Part shown: positions 57,342 through 64,000 of the stretch, one piece after another
How the letters are laid out: each line of letters opens with the position of its first letter
How positions within the stretch are numbered: the first letter of the stretch is position 1
Origin: Planctomycetota bacterium
GTDB lineage: Bacteria > Planctomycetota > PLA2
Length of the DNA: 64,000 nt
Assembly (NCBI GenBank): GCA_021776735.1
Contig: JAJFFH010000070.1
Span: 55,350-119,349 of the forward strand
Direction: 5' to 3'
Translations under genes and position numbers: made by a program
Notes under the pieces: model-generated
Database searches by the model: none
Seen by the model: the letters and a program-made list of their open reading frames with translations, nothing else
What the model was told of the DNA's origin: nothing

Positions 57342-57884
57342 CTAGCCACCCGTCGTGGCCGGCAGCTCGGGCAAACGGTCGACGATCAGATTCGCGATCG
57401 CCTTGGCCGGCTCGTCCAGTTCGATCTGCCCTGCGTGAGCGGGCACCTCCACCGGGTACTGGTCGAACCGGCACTGCCAAGCGATCTCGCCCAGCTTGTG
57501 GCGCAGCACGGCGCGACCGTCCGCGAGGTAGTATCTCGTGCCCGAAAGCTTCGCCCACCGCGAGATTTCGACGCTGAGCGTCGCATCCCACTCCAGGCTG
57601 CCACCCTGAAAACGACCCTTCTGGTCGATGTGCGCATCCACGGCGCCGAGCTTGAACGGCGAGTACTTCTTGTGGAAAAGGGCCTCGTAAACGTCCTGGC
57701 GAACGAGGCGGCGCAGCTCGTGGTGCCGCGAGTCCACGGGCAAAACGGCGATCGCCACGGGCCGAATCGATGCAAACTCCGGGTGGGGCTCGACTTCGAT
57801 GCGGCCCTGCGGGACCTTTTTGGGGGGCGATTGGCAACCGGCCGCGAAGGCGGCCGTGAGAAGGACGAGACACCAACTCCGCAT
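57342..57884 (-). CDS. Hypothetical lipoprotein
   Basis: 180 aa from the ATG at 57884. The leader SWCLVLLTAAFAAGC has a lipobox Cys at residue 17. The body (RPVAIAVLPVDSRHHELRRL, VRQDVYEALFHKKYSPFKLG, KAIANLIVDRLPELP) has the layout of outer-membrane lipoproteins that open with an IAVLPxD strand, such as the DUF799/GNA1162 or LpoB-like type. This is only a resemblance. Long ORFs on both strands here are shadows. Confidence 0.65.
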   Translation of the reverse strand: MRSWCLVLLTAAFAAGCQSPPKKVPQGRIEVEPHPEFASIRPVAIAVLPVDSRHHELRRLVRQDVYEALFHKKYSPFKLGAVDAHIDQKGRFQGGSLEWDATLSVEISRWAKLSGTRYYLADGRAVLRHKLGEIAWQCRFDQYPVEVPAHAGQIELDEPAKAIANLIVDRLPELPATTGG

Positions 57885-58051
57885 TCCTGGATTGTAAGCC
57901 CCCTGAAAAGGGGTGCAATGCCTCAATCACCACAACATGTGGTGTACGGGCGAAAAGACGTCGTCCCAAAACGGGACATCGCCGGTTGCCCCGCGCTCTC
58001 CGTGTGCTAACCATTTGAGTGGATTCGACAAACACGGAGAGATAGACAACG

Positions 58052-58342
58052 ATGAGACGGCTCGCCTGGATTACCGGCGGCGTCGCGCTCCTCGGTCTCG
58101 TTCTCGTCACCCTTGGGAGGGGGCACGACGAAGACGAACCTGAGCACACGCGCCCCGGCACGGACTCTGCCACAAACACCGCCAAAACAGCCTTTCGCAC
58201 GGCCAATTGGGACATCGCCGCGAAAGCCAAACCGACGGCAGTCCGCCCCCGCGCCCCTGCGCCGGCCATGACCCGCCTGCACGGCGTCGAGGTCGTCGGA
58301 CCGGCCCGGGCGCCCGAAAAGCACGCGGAGGACGGACGATGA
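58052..58342 (+). CDS. Small membrane-anchored protein in pilin cluster
   Basis: 96 aa with one N-terminal helix (LAWITGGVALLGLVLVTLG) and a disordered Pro/Ala-rich exterior ending in APEKHAEDGR. Its stop overlaps the next start (ATGA). The location at the head of a minor pilin cluster suggests an assembly or accessory role; the sequence alone gives no function. Confidence 0.6.
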   Translation: MRRLAWITGGVALLGLVLVTLGRGHDEDEPEHTRPGTDSATNTAKTAFRTANWDIAAKAKPTAVRPRAPAPAMTRLHGVEVVGPARAPEKHAEDGR

Positions 58343-58812
58343 ACCGGCACGGCTATTCGCTCGTCGAGATCATGATGACGCTCGCGATCCTGGCCATCAC
58401 GGCGATGGCGATCGCGACCGGCATCGGCGCCGGCCACGGCGCGACGCAAGCCCTCGAGTCCGAGGTCGTCTTGCTGAGCCGCGGGCAGGAACTGCTGGAG
58501 CGGCTGATCGCGGTCCCGTTCGGTACGGACGGCGATCCCTCTGCAACCGCGCCGGAGTTGAGCGAGCTGTTCGATGACGACAGCAAGTTCGGCTCCGCGA
58601 CCCTGCACAAACTGGAGGCGTTCGGCGCCGCCGAGTTCGAGCCCGCCGCCTTCCCCGTACCGGGAACGTGGCGCGTCGTCGTGGACCACGACCTGAACGG
58701 CGACGGCGACGTGAACGACGCCGATGAAGACCGGCCCGACCTGCTGCGCGTCACCGTGTCGTTTGACGGCCGCCTCATCGCCCAGACCATCCGCTTCGAC
58801 GCCGACAGCTAG
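58339..58812 (+). CDS. Type IV prepilin-like protein, GspI-like
   Basis: 157 aa. The prepilin signature is MNRHG|YSLVEIMMTLAILAITAM: a short leader, Gly before the cleavage site and Glu at +5, cut and methylated by a PilD-type peptidase. The rest contains a calcium-loop-like DHDLNGDGDVNDADED and strands LLRVTVSFDGRLIAQTI. Size and order suggest a GspI- or PilV-like minor pseudopilin. It is coupled to the upstream small gene. Confidence 0.85.
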   Translation: MNRHGYSLVEIMMTLAILAITAMAIATGIGAGHGATQALESEVVLLSRGQELLERLIAVPFGTDGDPSATAPELSELFDDDSKFGSATLHKLEAFGAAEFEPAAFPVPGTWRVVVDHDLNGDGDVNDADEDRPDLLRVTVSFDGRLIAQTIRFDADS

Positions 58813-58886
58813 CAATACATCCAGGCCCCATGTCTCATTCCCCCCTGCCCCCGCCCCCCCTTACTCCCCGTTTCCAAAGGACCGCC

Positions 58887-60377
58887 ATGCAACGACGCGG
58901 CCATCTCCTTCTCGCTATTCTGCCGCTCGCCATGCTCGTCGGCGGCTTCGTGCTGCTCACGACCGCGACGGCGCGTGCGTACCTCGACGAACACGAGATC
59001 CGCCGGGACCAGGTCACGGCACTCAACGAGGCGAACGCGGCGCTCAACCTGGCCCACGCGCGCATCGACGCCGCGCTGTACCAAAACAACAAGAACATCG
59101 CGATCGAGGACGCGCTGGCCGAAGGCGAGGACACCGGCTTTTCGAACGTCGCGGGCAACACCTTGAAAGTACTGCTCGTGCGCGACTCGTCCGAGGTCTG
59201 GGTGTCGCAGGTGGCCAACGGGTGGTACCAGCTCGACGCGGTCGCAACGGTCGGCAGTCGGCGCACGCACGTGCGGACACTGGTGCGCGAGCGTGATCCG
59301 TTCACGCGCTTCGGCTCGTTCGTGAACAGCCATCCGATCGGCATCGCGGGCACGCCCAAGGGCGACATCCACGCCAACCGCGTCGTGCAGCTCTTTTTTT
59401 CCGGCGGGTACTACGAGGACCGCGTCTCCGCGCGCGACGGGTTCGAGTGGCTCATCGGCGCGAGCGAGGGCAACACGACCTTCGACGGCGGTTACGACGA
59501 CCAGCATCCCGAGATTTCGATGCCGGACTTCGCAACGATCGACGCGCTGTCGCAGTACGGCGACGGCGCGCTGACCGCGCTGCTCGGCGCCAACAACCCG
59601 GCTGACTACGACATCGAGGTCGAGCTCAAGGGCGACACCTACGACCTCGTCGCCCGCGAGAAAGACGGGAGCGACGTGCTCACCTCGCTGGGCAACGACT
59701 TTCCGTCGAGCGGCGTGCTCTTCATCGACGCCGACATCGCCTCGCTCAAGGGCGAGCTGAACGCGCGCGTCACACTGGCGAGCACCGGCAAGATCACGCT
59801 GACGGGATCGATCCGCTACATCGACGGCGCCGGCGAGGCGATCTACCAAAACGGCCTGTCGACCGATCCGGACAACGAGCCGTACATCCCGAACCCCGAC
59901 TACGACGGCACCGCCGCACTCGGCGTCGTCGCGGTCGGCGACATCCTGTACAGCCACGACATCTCGGACACGATCGAGATGAACGGGTTCTTCTTCAGCT
60001 CGACCGGACGCTTCGGCCTGCCCGGCCTGTCGTTCACCTCGGACGGCCGCTACGCCACGGGCTGGGACTCGTCGTTTCAAAAAAACTCGTACCGGCGCCT
60101 CGGCGGCATCGCCACCGACCGCCGCATCGTCTCGACCGTCGTCAACGGCAGCGGCACGGTGCTCAGCGGCTTCCAGCACGGCACAAGCGTTTACGACAAG
60201 CGCCTGCGCGCCGAGCCGCCGCCGCACTTCCTCGCCATCGACCGCCCCCTGTTCCGCGGCTACCGCATCGTGAGCGGCGGCGGTCCGGAGGCCGGCAGCG
60301 GCGAGGACGGCGCCTTCAAGCTCCTCGGCAAGCCCATCGGACAAAAGGAACGCAACGCGGCCGCGACGGGCCAATAG
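58887..60377 (+). CDS. PilX-like pilus assembly protein
   Basis: 496 aa from the ATG at 58887; an ATG at 58830 would add a Pro-rich N-terminus. A single N-terminal helix (LLLAILPLAMLVGGFVLLTT) without a prepilin Glu precedes a long extracellular part (EANAALNLAHARIDAALYQN, FINADIASLKG-type strand VLFIDADIASLKGELNARVT, ALGVVAVGDILYSHDISDT). This matches the PilX/DUF4900 layout, with a beta-solenoid-like middle. It sits between GspI-like and GspJ-like genes where gspK or pilX is expected. A CCTGCCCCCGCCCCCCC run precedes it. Confidence 0.75.
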   Translation: MQRRGHLLLAILPLAMLVGGFVLLTTATARAYLDEHEIRRDQVTALNEANAALNLAHARIDAALYQNNKNIAIEDALAEGEDTGFSNVAGNTLKVLLVRDSSEVWVSQVANGWYQLDAVATVGSRRTHVRTLVRERDPFTRFGSFVNSHPIGIAGTPKGDIHANRVVQLFFSGGYYEDRVSARDGFEWLIGASEGNTTFDGGYDDQHPEISMPDFATIDALSQYGDGALTALLGANNPADYDIEVELKGDTYDLVAREKDGSDVLTSLGNDFPSSGVLFIDADIASLKGELNARVTLASTGKITLTGSIRYIDGAGEAIYQNGLSTDPDNEPYIPNPDYDGTAALGVVAVGDILYSHDISDTIEMNGFFFSSTGRFGLPGLSFTSDGRYATGWDSSFQKNSYRRLGGIATDRRIVSTVVNGSGTVLSGFQHGTSVYDKRLRAEPPPHFLAIDRPLFRGYRIVSGGGPEAGSGEDGAFKLLGKPIGQKERNAAATGQ

Positions 60378-60429
60378 CGGCGACCCAGTACCAGAGACCA
60401 GAGGACGGCATGAACCACGCAAGGCAGGA

Positions 60430-60441
60430 ACGGACGGCGAT
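60430..60441 (+). repeat. Interspersed motif copy at a start codon, CAGGAA form
   Basis: Exact core preceded by CAGGA; its last two bases start the ATG at 60440. Confidence 0.9.
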
Positions 60442-61012
60442 GTTTTCAGCGAGCAACACGCGCGCACGCTCACGCGGCTTCACGATGGTCGAGATAATGA
60501 TCGCCACGGTCATCGCGGCCGTGGGCCTGCTCATCGTGACCGAAGCGCTCGACCAGTCGCACGGCGCCGCGCAAGCGGACCAGGCGCGTTCAAAGGCGGT
60601 GCGCAACGGCGACCGGCTTCTGCGCCGCGTCGCGCTCGAACTCTCCCAGAGCTCGACGCGCATCGACCCCGATCTGCCTGTCGGCGAAGATCAGCGGCTG
60701 TGGATCCTGATCGACGGCTTCGAGTTCCAGCGCGTGGTCGGCCACGAACCCGGTCCCGGCGGCTCCCTCCAGCAAAGCTGGTCGCCGCGCATCCGCTACA
60801 CATGGTCGCCGGCCCAGGCCACGGTCGTGCGCACCGTCGCGGGCCAGACGCCGCGCATCATCGCCCGCGGCGTCACCGACTTTACGGTGGTCAAGACCAC
60901 CGGCGGCCAGGTCGCCATCACGCTGGAGACGCGCGCGGGCGCCGCCACACGCGGCGAAGAGGCCCGCCACAGCCGAACGATCCGGATCACACCGCGCAAC
61001 CGCCTCAAGTAG
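60440..61012 (+). CDS. Type IV prepilin-like protein, GspJ-like
   Basis: 190 aa from the ATG at 60440; an ATG at 60410 would extend the leader by 10 residues. The leader SNTARSRG-type stretch (SNTRARSRG) precedes the cleavage site G|FTMVEIMIATVIAAVGLLIV, with Glu at +5. LLRRVALELSQSSTRIDP and RIIARGVTDFTVVKTTGGQV fit GspJ/PilW minor pseudopilins. The start codon is formed by the end of an interspersed motif copy, which may have moved the start site within the cleaved leader without harming the mature protein. Confidence 0.85.
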   Translation: MFSASNTRARSRGFTMVEIMIATVIAAVGLLIVTEALDQSHGAAQADQARSKAVRNGDRLLRRVALELSQSSTRIDPDLPVGEDQRLWILIDGFEFQRVVGHEPGPGGSLQQSWSPRIRYTWSPAQATVVRTVAGQTPRIIARGVTDFTVVKTTGGQVAITLETRAGAATRGEEARHSRTIRITPRNRLK

Positions 61013-61024
61013 ATCCGCACGAAG

Positions 61025-61036
61025 ATCGCCGTCCGT
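61025..61036 (-). repeat. Interspersed motif copy, CAGGAA form
   Basis: Exact core on the minus strand preceded by CAGGA, 12 bp after the GspJ-like stop. Confidence 0.9.
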
Positions 61037-61139
61037 TCCTGTACATCGTTCTCGTTCACGTCGCGCTCATGCCTGCGGTGCCGAGGGGGCGGGACGAGTT
61101 CGCCGGCGGTTGACTCCTGGCCGGGCGACGGCCCATCTC

Positions 61140-61184
61140 GTTCCCTTCTGGCCCGTTCCCTTCTGGCCTGTTCTCTACTGGCCT
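61140..61184. repeat. 15-bp tandem repeat, 3 copies, in a gene-free gap
   Basis: GTTCCCTTCTGGCCC, GTTCCCTTCTGGCCT and GTTCTCTACTGGCCT, followed by degenerate CTTCGTGGGTCCTCGTTCC-type runs to about 61255. The 386-bp gap 61013-61398 holds these repeats, two interspersed motif copies and no gene I can support. Confidence 0.8.
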
Positions 61185-61359
61185 TCGTGTGCTTCGCGCC
61201 CTTCGTGGGTCCTCGTTCCTCTCATCCTCCGTGGCCCCCCGTGGCCCTCCGTGTTGTTTTCTGCCGGTCGATCACGCCGCGGTTGCTCAATCAAAGCCGC
61301 GCGTCGGCACCGGCAGGCGCTACGTTTACGGTGCCGAGAAGCGCAACGGAAGACAGCAA

Positions 61360-61371
61360 ACGGACGGCGAT
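61360..61371 (+). repeat. Interspersed motif copy, CAGCAAA form
   Basis: Exact core preceded by CAGCAA. The following G completes an ATG at 61370, 29 bp upstream of and out of step with the likely gltX start. Confidence 0.9.
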
Positions 61372-61398
61372 GCTCGGCTTCTGGCGTACCATTCCCGC

Positions 61399-62865
61399 AT
61401 GGCCGAACCTGTTGTCGTGCGCGCGGCGCCCAGTCCGACCGGGGATCCCCACGTCGGGACCGCGTACATCTTCCTGTTCAACTACGCGTTGCGTCAAAAG
61501 CGCGGCGGGAAGTTCATCCTGCGCATCGATGACACCGACCGGACGCGGTATCAGGCCGACGCCGAGCAAAACATCATCGACGAGCTGGCCTGGCTTGGGC
61601 TTGCGTTCGACGAGGGGCCGGTGCGCCAGAGCGCGCGGTCGGATCGTTATCGCGAGGCGGTCGAGGAGCTGATCGCCAAGGGTGCGGCGTATCGCTGCGA
61701 CTGCACCAAGGAGCGGCTCGACGAGGTGCGCGCGCGGCAACGCGCCGAGAAAGAGCAGCCGCGCTACGACGGCCAATGCCGCGACCGCGACGTGTCTGCC
61801 GATGGGCCCCACGTCGTGCGGCTCAAGGTGCCGCGGGACGGGGAGACGACGTTTGCCGACAGCCTGCGCGGCGTGATCACGTTTGCGAACGCGACGATTG
61901 ACGACCAGGTGCTGCTTAAGACCGACGGGCATCCGACGTATCACCTGGCCACGGTCGTGGACGATCACGACATGGAGGTCACGCACATCCTGCGCGCGGA
62001 GGATTGGATCAACTCCATGCCCAAGCACGTGTTGCTCTACCGCGCGTTCGGCTGGGAGCCGCCCGAGCACTTTCACCTGCCCTTGTTGCGCAACGCGGAC
62101 AAGTCGAAGATTTCCAAGCGCAAGAACCACACCTCGATCACCTGGTATCGCGAGAACGGCTTTTTGCCCGAGGCGCTACTCAATTTCCTCGGGCTGATGG
62201 GTTGGTCCATGGGCGAGGACCGCGAGGAGTTCAGCCTCGACGAATTCATCGCGGCGTTCGAGCCCGCAGACATCAAAACCTCCGCGCCGATCTTCGATCT
62301 CCAAAAGCTCGAGTGGCTCAACGGGGTCTACATCCGCAAATGCCCGCCCGAAGACCTCGGACGCCGAATCGCGGCCGTAAGTGAGTTGGGGCGTGACGCC
62401 GATCCCGCGCTGATGACAGCGCTCGCCCCGCTCGTGTCCGAGCGCATGAAGCGCCTGACGGACTTCGACGACATGTGCGCGTTTTTCTTTGTCGGCGACG
62501 ACGAGATCGGCGCGCGCTACGAGGACCTGGTCCCCAAAAAACGCACGGACACCAACACGGCGGCGGTGCTGCGCGCCGCCCGCGAGATCGTCGCGGAACT
62601 CGGCGGCGGCGACGACGAAACGGCCGCCATCATGGAGCCGGCAGATTTGGAGCAGCGGCTCCGCGCACTCGGCGCAGAGGTCGAGTGGAAGCCGCGCGAA
62701 CTGTTCATGTCGATCCGCTACGCGATTACGGGCAAGAAAGTCTCGCCCCCCATCGTGGAGTGCATGTGCCTGCTCGGCGCACCTGCTTGCATGGCCCGTA
62801 TGGACGCCGCCATCGACGTCTTGGGCAACCCGGAGAACCCGATCCTTGGCCAAGCTGGTTCTTAG
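61399..62865 (+). CDS. gltX: Glutamyl-tRNA synthetase
   Basis: 488 aa, normal length. It charges tRNA-Glu (possibly also tRNA-Gln) with glutamate. The class I HIGH box is PHVGT (residues 17-21 in RAAPSPTGDPHVGTAYIF) and the KMSKS loop is KISKR (NADKSKISKRKNHTSITWYR). ILRIDDTDRTRYQADAEQNI, DWINSMPKHVLLYRAFGWEP and GLMGWSMGEDREEFSLDEFI are conserved blocks. The anticodon-binding helical domain fills the C-terminus. The ATG at 61399 fits family N-termini. Essential housekeeping gene. Confidence 0.96.
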   Translation: MAEPVVVRAAPSPTGDPHVGTAYIFLFNYALRQKRGGKFILRIDDTDRTRYQADAEQNIIDELAWLGLAFDEGPVRQSARSDRYREAVEELIAKGAAYRCDCTKERLDEVRARQRAEKEQPRYDGQCRDRDVSADGPHVVRLKVPRDGETTFADSLRGVITFANATIDDQVLLKTDGHPTYHLATVVDDHDMEVTHILRAEDWINSMPKHVLLYRAFGWEPPEHFHLPLLRNADKSKISKRKNHTSITWYRENGFLPEALLNFLGLMGWSMGEDREEFSLDEFIAAFEPADIKTSAPIFDLQKLEWLNGVYIRKCPPEDLGRRIAAVSELGRDADPALMTALAPLVSERMKRLTDFDDMCAFFFVGDDEIGARYEDLVPKKRTDTNTAAVLRAAREIVAELGGGDDETAAIMEPADLEQRLRALGAEVEWKPRELFMSIRYAITGKKVSPPIVECMCLLGAPACMARMDAAIDVLGNPENPILGQAGS

Positions 62866-63055
62866 ACTCAGTAAGCGCGCCAAACTCGCTGCCGGTATCA
62901 CGGCGCTCGGCATCCTGTGCGTCCTCGCCGGCAAATTCAAAGAGCTCCCCTGGCTCGGCGGCATCGGCACGGTGATGTTTTTCGGCGGCGTAGTCTGGTA
63001 CTACGCCGAACGCATGCTGTTCAGCCGCAAGCGCAAAACCGGCGACGATCGGTAG
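62846..63055 (+). CDS. Small membrane protein downstream of gltX
   Basis: 69 aa from a TTG inside the gltX end (20-bp overlap). Two hydrophobic segments (LAAGITALGILCVLAGKF and WLGGIGTVMFFGGVVWYYAE) are flanked by basic residues (RLSKRAK; SRKRKTGDDR). The sequence shows a coherent membrane hairpin. No family was recognised. The start is uncertain because no ATG or GTG is available in the right place. Confidence 0.6.
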   Translation: MAKLVLRLSKRAKLAAGITALGILCVLAGKFKELPWLGGIGTVMFFGGVVWYYAERMLFSRKRKTGDDR

Positions 63056-63294
63056 GCCACAGTGACCCCCAATCCGAACCGCCCGTTCGCGTCGCGGCCC
63101 TAACCCGACATTCTCAAGACATCACGATCGACGTCGCCACGCCAGAGGCGACTCCAGGGACAGAAGTAACGTTACACTCGGCTTCGCTGAACCGGCAATC
63201 CGAGGTATGCTGCACCAGCGTGCAAGGCACTTGTTCTATGCGGAACAGGCACAACATGGTCTGCACAAAGGAACACACACAAGGAGGTTAGGAA

Positions 63295-63528
63295 ATGAAT
63301 GGAGGCATGTGGCAGGTAACGGCAGCCGACCTCACGGCACAGATCTACCATGGAACGGAACTCCGTCACTTCAGGATAACAACAACTGCCACCCCAGTGA
63401 CCGTGAGTCATGACGGCAGCACTTTTGTCGCCGCGCCCTGCACGCCTGTCGATGTTGAAGCCCAGTCGATCAACACTATACGTAAAAACGATACCGACGC
63501 CTTTGGGTACTATGAATACGTGAGCTGA
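63295..63528 (+). CDS. 77-aa hypothetical protein in lower-GC segment
   Basis: An excellent Shine-Dalgarno (AAGGAGGTTAGGAA) precedes the ATG. The product (MNGGMWQVTAADLTAQIYHG, ELRHFRITTTATPVTVSHDG, TPVDVEAQSINTIRKNDTDA) is beta-rich with no signal peptide. Codon use is less GC-biased than in neighbours, suggesting recent arrival. No family was recognised. The left gap 63056-63294 holds a GTCGCC..GGCGAC hairpin (63133-63152) and nothing else clear. Confidence 0.6.
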   Translation: MNGGMWQVTAADLTAQIYHGTELRHFRITTTATPVTVSHDGSTFVAAPCTPVDVEAQSINTIRKNDTDAFGYYEYVS

Positions 63529-63879
63529 CTCGATCTTGGAGTGATGCCACACCTTGCGGTTGTCTGGACCACAAGGCGACACAGACGAACGGCGCCGCGT
63601 CTTCGCCGCTGATCGCCAAGGCGTCAGGCAAGCTCGGCACGGCGGTGGCTAGACCCGGAATCATGGGCTGGCGAACGGCCGTCGCAAATCTATCGCGGAC
63701 GAGGCGAAGGCCACTGCCCGGCGGTCGGCGTGCCATCGACCGTCGCCATGGCTGGCAGCGCCGGTTCATGTTCGCGGGGGCGCAAACGTGCGGGTCACGA
63801 TGAGACCGAAGCCTGATTGATCGGTCGAACAAGCGAACCAGAAGTGCCGCCTCCGCCCCCCTTAGGACGGGTCAAGGAA
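63529..63879. other. Accessory stretch without a supported gene
   Basis: Mixed-composition DNA between the 77-aa gene and a transposase end. ORFs on both strands give Arg-rich products without recognisable domains. A CTCCGCCCCCC run lies at 63851-63861. It may contain the end of the insertion sequence whose transposase begins beyond the window. Confidence 0.4.
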
Positions 63880-64000
63880 CTATCCCGGCGAGATCGTGTA
63901 ATTCCATGCAGGGCAGACCTCGTGCCGCTGAAGGCCGACTCCCTTCAGCTCCTCGTCCGTGACCCTCACCCCGTTCTGGTACTGCCTCGGGTTTAGTAGC
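63880..64000 (-). mobile_element. ISAzo13 / Rhodopirellula-type transposase, C-terminal end
   Basis: Minus strand, open at the window edge. The last 39 residues read LLNPRQYQNGVRVTDEELKG then VGLQRHEVCPAWNYTISPG and stop. The pattern YxxGxxVxDEELxxxxLxxHxxxxxWNYTI is the conserved end of Rhodopirellula-type (ISAzo13 family) transposases, which carry a DDE domain upstream. Only the C-terminus is visible, so intactness cannot be judged. Confidence 0.75.

Noticed and set aside
57247..58815. 522-codon minus-strand ORF
   Set aside because: Crosses a lipoprotein gene on the same strand in another frame and two pilin-cluster genes; no coherent domain.
58809..60473. 554-codon minus-strand ORF over the PilX-like gene
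   Set aside because: Antisense shadow; Val/Arg-rich product without features.
1..64000. rRNA and tRNA genes
   Set aside because: None recognised by conserved loops or CCA ends; a covariance search such as tRNAscan-SE would settle it.

Overview
The window is bacterial, GC-rich (about two thirds GC by eye) and gene-dense. It looks like a Planctomycetota or closely related PVC-type genome, probably from an uncultured or poorly studied lineage. Pointers are a TIGR03790-family protein, an ECF sigma factor fused to a membrane anchor and Ig-like domains, many HEAT, FG-GAP and beta-propeller exported proteins, a Rhodopirellula-type (ISAzo13-like) transposase end, a GxxExxY remnant and an attC-like site. 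This placement is inference; no rRNA or tRNA gene was seen.

Layout. 1-7140: TIGR03790 protein (cut by the window edge), MarR regulator with a clear operator, ankyrin protein, CAP-domain protein, then histidine degradation (hutU, hutI). 7150-8530: accessory patch with a DUF5615/DUF433 toxin-antitoxin pair in convergent orientation, an attC-like site and a broken GxxExxY gene. 8530-20320: nucleoside deaminase, HEAT protein, large lipoprotein, SbcD/SbcC-like nuclease complex, secretin-like protein, and a formiminotransferase-cyclodeaminase that serves the same histidine pathway. 20320-20560: a structured transcript candidate ending in a strong terminator. 20570-29050: a GspF/GspE-like fusion with a dead ATPase site, then a tightly packed run of ABC ATPase, permease, two FG-GAP proteins and a GspK-like minor pilin, followed by an HU/pseudo-receiver/HATPase fusion. 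29250-40280: HEAT, FG-GAP and propeller secreted proteins. 40277-44011: a SWIM-family protein and a retron (msr-msd RNA plus reverse transcriptase). 44031-57890: nucleotidyltransferase and oligopeptidase, a GAF/Roadblock pair, hydrolase, DusB, sigma fusion, methyltransferase, and several membrane or lipoproteins. 58050-61010: minor pilin cluster. 61399-63055: gltX and a small membrane protein. The right edge has lower GC and ends in a transposase fragment.

Two signals stand out. First, a 12-bp word, ACGGACGGCGAT, usually within a longer consensus CAGCAAACGGACGGCGATG or CAGGAACGGACGGCGATG, occurs exactly 17 times by my reading (both strands, genes and gaps), plus at least 8 near copies. By composition I would expect about 0.02 copies. 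It resembles a DNA-uptake-type or other genome-wide signal word. Second, positions 42201-44011 carry a retron whose reverse transcriptase has a predicted N-terminal membrane helix, directly downstream of a HEAT/SWIM-family gene pair.
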